Assembly: GCA_025355035.1 (NCBI GenBank)
Contig: JANXLS010000739.1
Location: 1 to 7,491 of the forward strand
Origin: Planctomycetota bacterium
GTDB lineage: Bacteria > Planctomycetota > SZUA-567 > H5-PLA8
Direction of reading: 5' to 3'
Length of the DNA stretch: 7,491 nucleotides
Shown here one piece after another: positions 1 to 5,208 of the stretch. Both the position numbers and the translations under genes were made by a program. A model generated the notes under the pieces. That model had not been told where the DNA came from. It saw only the letters and a program-made list of their open reading frames with translations, and ran no database searches. The number at the start of each line of letters is the position of its first letter. Position 1 is the first letter of the stretch.

Positions 1-482
1 ATGAAAAATTCGCCATAAACACACGACACCATTCGAATGCTCACTAGCGTGCCCACACACAGCATCATGACGGTGTTCCGGCGCGAGGACTTTCGCCACA
101 ATCCCGCCAGACTCATCCCCGCCAATACAAATCCGCCAGCCGCCATTGGCCAAGCAAAAAGGGCTCCCATCGCCGGCCCTGACAGCCATCCAAGGATCGG
201 CGCAGTCACTAACACCAAAAGCGATATAAGCGATTCGCTCAAGACTGGCACGACGCTTCGAAACGCGTTCGCAAGTCGTCCAGGCAGATAAATCAGCAGG
301 TATGCAACGCCCAAAATCTTAATTGGATTCAGTGGCGAGCGGTCTCCGACCTGCATGCGCTCGAACACATAAACACCCCAAATCGTCAGTGCAAGCAACG
401 CCGCAAAGTCGCGAGCTGCGTCCAATGCTGAATAGAATGATGCCGTTTTCTCAGACAACGAGGTATTTTCGGATGACGACAT
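1..482 (-). CDS. Multi-span inner-membrane protein of unknown function, N-terminal part (cut by left window edge)
   Basis: Reading the minus strand from an ATG at 482 gives 160 uninterrupted codons that leave the window, so the C-terminus is missing. I do not recognise the family. The first 25 residues are polar and Ser-rich. Hydrophobic stretches follow at about residues 26-40 (ALLALTIWGVYVF), 54-66 (ILGVAYLLIYL), 85-100 (LISLLVLVTAPILGW), 104-128 (Gly/Ala/Met-rich) and 137-156, i.e. about four to five membrane spans. Basic residues (RKSSRR, 130-135) between the last two suggest a cytoplasmic loop. The membrane pattern and continuous reading make it a real gene. The reading frame stays open upstream of 482, so a slightly longer N-terminus is possible, but the polar start and a weak AGGCGG element before the ATG favour 482. 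It is divergent from the sugar epimerase gene, so a role in envelope or polysaccharide biology is possible but unproven. Confidence 0.7.
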   Translation of the reverse strand, partial: MSSSENTSLSEKTASFYSALDAARDFAALLALTIWGVYVFERMQVGDRSPLNPIKILGVAYLLIYLPGRLANAFRSVVPVLSESLISLLVLVTAPILGWLSGPAMGALFAWPMAAGGFVLAGMSLAGLWRKSSRRNTVMMLCVGTLVSIRMVSCVYGEFF

Positions 483-610
483 ACTGCCGCCTAAATAAAT
501 TGCGTTCCATTGAAAAGACAATATAAAACATTGACTATAGTTCCGCGCAAGACAGGTGCAAGATCCATTTTTAAACGTGACACGAGCCTGATTCGAACAC
601 TTGAATTCGT

Positions 611-639
611 ATGGCATCGCTCTAAAAATATCGTATAGT
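611..639 (+). promoter_or_regulatory. Candidate sigma70-like promoter of the epimerase gene
   Basis: A -35-like ATGGCA (611-616, 4/6 matches to TTGACA) and a -10 TATAGT (634-639, 5/6 matches to TATAAT) are separated by exactly 17 bp. Transcription would begin near 645. That leaves a leader of about 40 nt that contains the GGAGGAG ribosome site and ends at the TTG at 685. The geometry fits the downstream start and argues against translation from the TTG at 601, which lies upstream of this promoter. Short matches like this occur by chance, so confidence is modest. Confidence 0.35.
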
Positions 640-671
640 CTCGACCGTCATCGTCTCAACATTATTGAATC

Positions 672-678
672 GGAGGAG
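672..678 (+). promoter_or_regulatory. Strong Shine-Dalgarno (GGAGGAG) that fixes the epimerase start
   Basis: GGAGGAG, a near-perfect anti-16S match, lies 6 nt before an in-frame TTG at 685. The competing in-frame TTG at 601 has no comparable site in front of it. This is the strongest ribosome-binding site in the window and is why the shorter protein is preferred. Confidence 0.7.
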
Positions 679-684
679 TCTGAC

Positions 685-1827
685 TTGTCTTCGGAATTAT
701 CTCGCAGCATTGATCAACTATGCGAACGCAACAGCCTATTACCCGCCTGCTTTCAAGAAGACATTGTGCGCGAAGAACTTCGTCGCATCGCTGCCGCACG
801 CGCGAAAAATCGAACTGAGCGCCGTCGGGTTTTGGTGATCGGTGGGGCCGGCTACATCGGCAACGTGTTCATCCGCCACCTGTTGAATGCCGGGATCGAT
901 GTCGTGAGCACCGACGTTTTAATGTACGAAAACGCGCCGCTTGCCATGACTAGCTGGACCCACTCCGGCTACACCTTTATCAAAGGCGATCTTCGAAAGT
1001 CGAACGAAATCGACTCCGCGCTCAACGGCGTCTCCGACGTTGTTCTGCTCGCGAGTCTCGTCGGCGATCCGATCTCGAAAAAATATCCCACGCAGAGCCA
1101 GCACATCAACGTCGACGCTACCCAGTCGCTCATTTCCTCTCTGCGCAATCGCGGCCTGAACAAATTCATCTTTGTATCCACATGTTCCAATTACGGACTC
1201 CAACCGGACAACACGCCCGCGCACGAAGCATCCGACCTCAAACCGTTGTCTGTTTACGCTCGGAACAAAGTCTCCGTCGAAGAATTCTTGTTGAGCCAGA
1301 ATTGGGATTTTTCCTACACGATTCTTCGCTTCGCCACCGCGTTCGGATTGTCGCCGCGCATGCGATTCGACCTCACCGTCAGTGAATTCACGCGCGACAT
1401 GTTCCTCCGCCGCGATCTGCTCGTATATGACGCCGACACGTGGCGCCCGTATTGTCACGTCGAAGATCTTTCGACCGCCATGCTCCGCGTGCTTGATTTC
1501 CCAATCGAAACCATCTCGCGCGAAGTCTTCAACACCGGCTGCGACGCAAACAATTTCACCAAGCGCTCCATCGTCGAACTCATTCATCAGCGCATCCCCG
1601 ACGCGCCGATACGATACAAAGATCACGGTTCCGATCCGCGCAACTACCGCGTGAATTTTGAGAAGATTCGCAACGTCCTGCACTTCATTCCCGCAAAGAG
1701 CGTCGCCGACGGAGTCGACGAATTGATTCGCGCGATGCAAAGCGGAGTCTTCGACAACGCTGACGCACATCCGAATTTCTATGGCAACCGATCGATTCCA
1801 TTGTTCGACACCGAAGCCGTGAAGTAA
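685..1827 (+). CDS. NAD-dependent sugar epimerase/dehydratase (extended short-chain dehydrogenase/reductase)
   Basis: Cytoplasmic oxidoreductase of the extended SDR family, which epimerises, dehydrates or reduces nucleotide-activated sugars for surface polysaccharides or glycoconjugates. In 380-residue numbering, the Rossmann loop GGAGYIG is at 53-59 and Asp77 ends beta-2, which favours NAD(H). A conserved VGDP lies at about 126-129. The catalytic set is the STCS segment (165-168, in place of the common SSxxvYG) plus Tyr191 and Lys195 of YARNK. An 'HVEDL' segment and DPRNY (317-321) are typical of sugar-nucleotide members. Substrate and exact reaction cannot be read from the sequence. The start is TTG 685, behind GGAGGAG; a longer form from TTG 601 (408 residues) is formally open but poorly supported. 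Even the short form has a charged, helix-like extension of about 48 residues before the Rossmann fold, which is unusual. It stands alone on this strand and converges on the phosphoesterase gene. Confidence 0.9.
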   Translation: MSSELSRSIDQLCERNSLLPACFQEDIVREELRRIAAARAKNRTERRRVLVIGGAGYIGNVFIRHLLNAGIDVVSTDVLMYENAPLAMTSWTHSGYTFIKGDLRKSNEIDSALNGVSDVVLLASLVGDPISKKYPTQSQHINVDATQSLISSLRNRGLNKFIFVSTCSNYGLQPDNTPAHEASDLKPLSVYARNKVSVEEFLLSQNWDFSYTILRFATAFGLSPRMRFDLTVSEFTRDMFLRRDLLVYDADTWRPYCHVEDLSTAMLRVLDFPIETISREVFNTGCDANNFTKRSIVELIHQRIPDAPIRYKDHGSDPRNYRVNFEKIRNVLHFIPAKSVADGVDELIRAMQSGVFDNADAHPNFYGNRSIPLFDTEAVK

Positions 1828-1863
1828 ACGCGATTTGAACACACTTTTGCAAACAGCGTCGGC
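1828..1863. other. Short convergent junction
   Basis: Only 36 bp separate the stops of the epimerase (+) and the phosphoesterase fusion (-). I see no stable GC-rich hairpin with a U-tract on either strand, so termination is either factor-dependent or occurs inside the neighbouring gene. Confidence 0.5.
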
Positions 1864-2970
1864 TCATTTCGATCCAGCGGGAGCCGGCGTGCCGCCAACG
1901 ATACCCTTTACATCCAAATATCGCCCCGGTTTTCCGCGATTTGCGTGGGCTTGGTTTGCAGGATGTTCGGCGACCCATACGTCTTGGTCGTAGAATTCCG
2001 TCACCGCTTGCTGAAAAAACAACGCTCTCGACAATTCCATCGGAGCGAACGAATGAACATCGACGCCGACGTTCAGCATATTTTTCTGAACTTTCCACGA
2101 ACTGTGAATATGCGCAACCAAGTTGTAGCGATCAGGAACGCTCTGCGTCGGATAATGCGTGATGTAGAGCGGAACGGCGCCCTTTTCGGAATCGACCTGC
2201 GTCTCGATACCCCCGCCATCAACCACGATGCGCTCGAAATACGGTGCGAATTGTTCGTCGCTCAGAGCGCGGTCGTGGTTTCCGCGAATCAACGTTTTTC
2301 GACCGTTGAATCGTGCCAGATTGGGCAGCAGTTTCAACATCGCGCCAACGTCTTTTTGAAGCGCGATACAATCGCCGTTCATGATGACAGTATCGTTCTC
2401 AGATACGACTGCGTTGAAGCGTTCTAAAATATGTTGGGTGTGTTCATCCGTGCTCTTAAAGGAGCGTTGCATCAATTCCAGACGCGTTTCACCCAAATGC
2501 CAGTCCGCTGTCACAAACGTTTTCGGAGTCGGTTGCGATAGACTCCGCGCGGCTTCATTCAAAATGCTGCTTAAACTCGCACATGGACTTCGCCCCGTTA
2601 CGTGCGTATACAGCCAATTGAGATAATTGGCGCATCGGTCAACTTCCGAGCTTCCGACAAAAAATCGTTTACCGCTGCTATGCCATTTTCCGAACTCGAA
2701 GTTCGCGTTTAGCGCGGGCGTTCCATTCACGTTCCAGATAACCGCGCACTGCACTGCATTCAACGCAGTGTGCTCCCATTGGAATTGTTCAATCGATGTA
2801 TTCGGCGAATGCAATTCATCCAGACCGGAGACGACAACGCTGCCGCGAAATCCCAGCGCGTCCAGCGTGCTGAGTGCTTCCGGCGCCCACGTGGCAACGT
2901 GTGAACCGCAGAGGAAGAGGCTCGGATTTTTGAGTGTGGCGAGTGGCTCGCCGGAACGAATGATGTTCAT
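1864..2970 (-). CDS. Fusion protein: nucleoside 2-deoxyribosyltransferase-like domain + calcineurin-like metallophosphoesterase
   Basis: A 368-residue, probably cytoplasmic protein with two domains. Residues about 16-128 match the nucleoside 2-deoxyribosyltransferase-like type 2 pattern: LFLCGS (18-23), WAPEAL (28-33), QWEH (64-67), an Asn-x-Glu-Phe-Gly segment (NFEFG, 90-94) and SGK (99-101). Glu92 sits where the classical enzymes have their nucleophilic Glu. Residues about 149-330 form a metallophosphoesterase: D156-x-H158, GD (199-200), GNHD (230-233), His272 in THYP, and H287-x-H289. All expected metal ligands are present, although the usual GHxH is AHIH. A Ser/Ala-rich linker joins the domains and a Gly/Ala/Pro tail ends the protein. 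Substrate is unknown; a nucleoside, nucleotide or nucleotide-derived ligand is inferred. It starts 46 bp after parC on the same strand, probably as the distal gene of a parE-parC operon. GAGGG lies just 4 nt before the ATG, a rather tight ribosome site. Confidence 0.85.
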   Translation of the reverse strand: MNIIRSGEPLATLKNPSLFLCGSHVATWAPEALSTLDALGFRGSVVVSGLDELHSPNTSIEQFQWEHTALNAVQCAVIWNVNGTPALNANFEFGKWHSSGKRFFVGSSEVDRCANYLNWLYTHVTGRSPCASLSSILNEAARSLSQPTPKTFVTADWHLGETRLELMQRSFKSTDEHTQHILERFNAVVSENDTVIMNGDCIALQKDVGAMLKLLPNLARFNGRKTLIRGNHDRALSDEQFAPYFERIVVDGGGIETQVDSEKGAVPLYITHYPTQSVPDRYNLVAHIHSSWKVQKNMLNVGVDVHSFAPMELSRALFFQQAVTEFYDQDVWVAEHPANQAHANRGKPGRYLDVKGIVGGTPAPAGSK

Positions 2971-3016
2971 GAACCCTCGTTTGTGATGCGTCGCAAAGAG
3001 ATAACTTAATGAATCG

Positions 3017-5116
3017 CTATCCGCGCCGTTTGATCTGTCTGACTTGATATTTGGTCACCGTGACGCCCTTCGCTCCACGCCCGCCAACAGTAAGATCCGC
3101 GAGGTTAAATTCAAATTCCTTTACGCGCGCCGGGGAACGGCCGCTCAAGACGATCTCGACTTTCTTCGGCATCGATTCTTCGGATTTCGCGACATCGAAG
3201 AATAGCACCTGTGAGCCTTCGCTGGCGGCCAGGTCGTACAACTTTTCACGCGTCACGCCGCCGACCTGGAAGCGCTTCGCGAACGCGCGCCCGCTCTCCT
3301 TGTCCTGATAAATCATCGTGTAGAACGAGGTGTCGCCATCCTTCGGCAGAATCGCGATGTGCTGAATGTTCGGACCCATGAAGACCTTGTCGGCCACGCG
3401 CGCAACCTTCATCGTCGCATTTTCCATGAAGCAAATCACGTCGTCGAGGATCGTGCATTCCGTGACGAATTCGTCCTTGCGCCAGTTCAAACCGATGAAG
3501 CCTTCTTCGCGATTCACGTACAGCCGCTGATTCGCCGAGACGACCGACGCCGCGCTGATCTGCTCGATTTCGTCATACGTCGTTCGGCGCTTATGCCCCT
3601 TGCCATATTTTTCCTGGAGCATCTCAAACCATTGGATCGCGTACGCCGTCAAATTTTTCAGGTTGGCCTTGACGGTTTTGATCTCCGCTTCAATTTTCTT
3701 CATCGCCTCGTCGGCCTGGAATCGATTGTAGGCTGAGATGCGCTTGATTTTGATCTCGGTCAACCGAACGATATCCTCGGCCGTCACCGGGCGTCGAAGC
3801 GTCTTGATGAACGGCTTCAATCCGTCGCGAATCTCTTTTAAGACCTCTTCCCAGGTCGTGGATTTTTCGATGCGGCGATAGATTCGCTCTTCAATAAAAA
3901 TGCGTTCCAACGAATCCCAATGCCATTGCTGCTCGAGTTCTTCAAGCCGGATCTCCAACTCGCGCTTCAGCAAGTTGACCGTGTTCCCCGCGCTGCGCCG
4001 CAAGATTTCCGAGACACTCAGGAATTGAGGTTTGTCGTCCTGAATCACGCATGCGGCGGGCGAAATGGAGACTTGGCAATCGGTGAAAACGTAGAGCTGC
4101 TGTACGATCTGATCCGCGTCAGCGCCTTGGGGCAAATGAACGAGAATCTCAACTGCGTCAGCCGTGTTGTCATCCACGTGTCTGACTTTGATCTTGCCCT
4201 TGGCGTTCGCGGCAAGAATCGATTCGATCAGCGATGCCGTCGTCGTTCCGTACGGCAATTCGGTGATCGCGAGAACATACTTTCCGCGCGTCTCGATCTT
4301 CGCCCGAAGCTTCACTTTTCCGCCGCGTTCACCGTCTTTGTATTCCGAGAAATCAGCGACACCGCCCGTCGGAAAATCCGGAAAGATTCGGAAGCGCTTG
4401 CCTTGCAGATGATTGATCGATGCCCTGCACAGATCGTTGAAATTGTGCGGCAGAATCTTGGTCGCCAAACCCACCGCGATGCCGTCCGCGCCTTCCGCGA
4501 GCACCAACGGAAACTTCACCGGCAGCGTAACCGGCTCGCGATTGCGCCCGTCGTAACTCTGCTGCCAGACGGTCGTCTTAGGATTGAAAACAGCATCGCG
4601 CGCGAACGGCGTCAGACGCGCTTCGATGTAGCGCGGGGCCGCCGCTTCGTCCCCCGTGTGAATGTTCCCGAAGTTCCCCTGCTTCTCGATCAACAAACCG
4701 CGCTGAGCGATGTTGACGAGTGCGGCACCAATCGATGCATCGCCGTGCGGATGATACTTCATTGCGTCGCCGACGATGTTCGCGACTTTGTTGAAACGCC
4801 CGTCGTCCATTTGGCGCATCGTGTGCAAAATGCGCCGCTGCACCGGCTTCAAGCCATCTTCAATATGCGGCACCGCGCGATCAAGGATCACGTAACTGGC
4901 GTAATCGAGAAACCACGTGCGATAGCTCTGAGCTAGCGGGCCTTCGGACGAACTGCCAGTCGGCCCCTTCAATTCGCCGCCACCCGTCTGCGGCTCCCCG
5001 GTTGCCGCGGGCAAAAGTCCGCTATTCGACGGTGGCTTAGGCGTGTCCGTATTGGACTCGTCCGTCAACGGAAGTTCCAATTGCTCGGATGGATTCGGAG
5101 TTTTTCGTTTTGCCAT
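3017..5116 (-). CDS. parC: DNA topoisomerase IV subunit A (ParC)
   Basis: Cleavage/rejoining subunit of type IIA topoisomerase; with ParE it makes the A2B2 enzyme that decatenates daughter chromosomes. Of 699 residues, 1-60 are a Pro/Gly/Ser/Thr-rich tail absent from most homologues. The winged-helix breakage domain follows, with HPHGD (122-126) and the catalytic Tyr163 in APRYIEARL. The tower and coiled-coil region runs to about 510. The C-terminal domain (about 525-699) opens with RLYVNREEGF and ends with GGRGAKG (about 677-683), which resembles a single degenerate GyrA-box. The protein stops soon after, so the beta-pinwheel looks shorter than in Bacteroidota ParC. The lack of a canonical QRRGGKG box and the adjacent parE favour topoisomerase IV over gyrase. 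At the quinolone-binding positions it has Ala127 and Ala131 instead of Ser and Asp/Glu. No Shine-Dalgarno precedes the ATG. The gap to the upstream parE is 92 bp. Confidence 0.93.
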   Translation of the reverse strand: MAKRKTPNPSEQLELPLTDESNTDTPKPPSNSGLLPAATGEPQTGGGELKGPTGSSSEGPLAQSYRTWFLDYASYVILDRAVPHIEDGLKPVQRRILHTMRQMDDGRFNKVANIVGDAMKYHPHGDASIGAALVNIAQRGLLIEKQGNFGNIHTGDEAAAPRYIEARLTPFARDAVFNPKTTVWQQSYDGRNREPVTLPVKFPLVLAEGADGIAVGLATKILPHNFNDLCRASINHLQGKRFRIFPDFPTGGVADFSEYKDGERGGKVKLRAKIETRGKYVLAITELPYGTTTASLIESILAANAKGKIKVRHVDDNTADAVEILVHLPQGADADQIVQQLYVFTDCQVSISPAACVIQDDKPQFLSVSEILRRSAGNTVNLLKRELEIRLEELEQQWHWDSLERIFIEERIYRRIEKSTTWEEVLKEIRDGLKPFIKTLRRPVTAEDIVRLTEIKIKRISAYNRFQADEAMKKIEAEIKTVKANLKNLTAYAIQWFEMLQEKYGKGHKRRTTYDEIEQISAASVVSANQRLYVNREEGFIGLNWRKDEFVTECTILDDVICFMENATMKVARVADKVFMGPNIQHIAILPKDGDTSFYTMIYQDKESGRAFAKRFQVGGVTREKLYDLAASEGSQVLFFDVAKSEESMPKKVEIVLSGRSPARVKEFEFNLADLTVGGRGAKGVTVTKYQVRQIKRRG

Positions 5117-5208
5117 TGCTAGAATGCAGCCATTTTCGAAGTCTTATATCCAAAAGAACGACCGTTCCGGGCCGTCCGTTTCACAACGATGTTCAAACAA
5201 AAACCGCA
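5117..5208 (-). other. parE-parC spacer with weak hairpin and four-codon ORF
   Basis: Read on the minus strand, this 92-nt spacer contains an imperfect inverted repeat at 5180-5157. Its arms, AACGGACG and CGGTCGTT, pair at 7 of 8 positions including one G-U. The 8-nt loop is followed by CTTTT, so it could be a weak terminator or attenuator between parE and parC. Closer to parC, an ATG at 5133 opens a four-codon reading frame (Met-Ala-Ala-Phe) whose TAG ends 2 nt before the parC ATG. There is no recognisable Shine-Dalgarno for parC. A GATATAAG sequence could be a -10 box but lacks a matching -35. Confidence 0.3.

Larger units (their letters stand above)
483..684. other. Divergent intergenic/promoter region
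   Basis: This 202-bp stretch separates the minus-strand membrane gene from the plus-strand epimerase and is more AT-rich than its flanks. It carries a plausible sigma70-type promoter for the epimerase (listed separately). In the other direction there is a TATAGT at 539-534 (minus strand) with a poor -35 (TTGCAC, 16-bp spacer), and a TATATT at 525-520. Both are weak. The sequence near 577-600 looks superficially like a tRNA T-loop but does not fold. No repeat, RNA gene or further ORF with coding character is seen. If the epimerase in fact starts at 601, its first 28 codons would lie inside this region. Confidence 0.6.

Noticed and set aside
531..536. TTGACT as a -35 box on the plus strand
   Set aside because: No -10-like hexamer lies 15-19 bp downstream.
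577..607. TTCGAA-containing segment resembling a tRNA T-arm
   Set aside because: The stem on either side of the loop does not pair in either orientation, and no acceptor, anticodon arm or CCA is present. Not a tRNA or att site on this evidence.
919..1842. 307-residue minus-strand open frame opposite the epimerase
   Set aside because: It is antisense to an SDR with intact motifs. Its composition (Val/Arg/Glu-rich, no recognisable fold) is that of a codon-bias shadow.
1828..1863. Possible bidirectional terminator between the convergent genes
   Set aside because: Only 4-bp ACGC/GCGT arms with a large loop and no U-tract were found.
3920..4936. 338-residue plus-strand open frame opposite parC
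   Set aside because: It lies wholly antisense to the well-supported ParC, is Arg/His/Leu/Val-rich as expected from reading biased codons backwards, and shows no domain or ribosome site.
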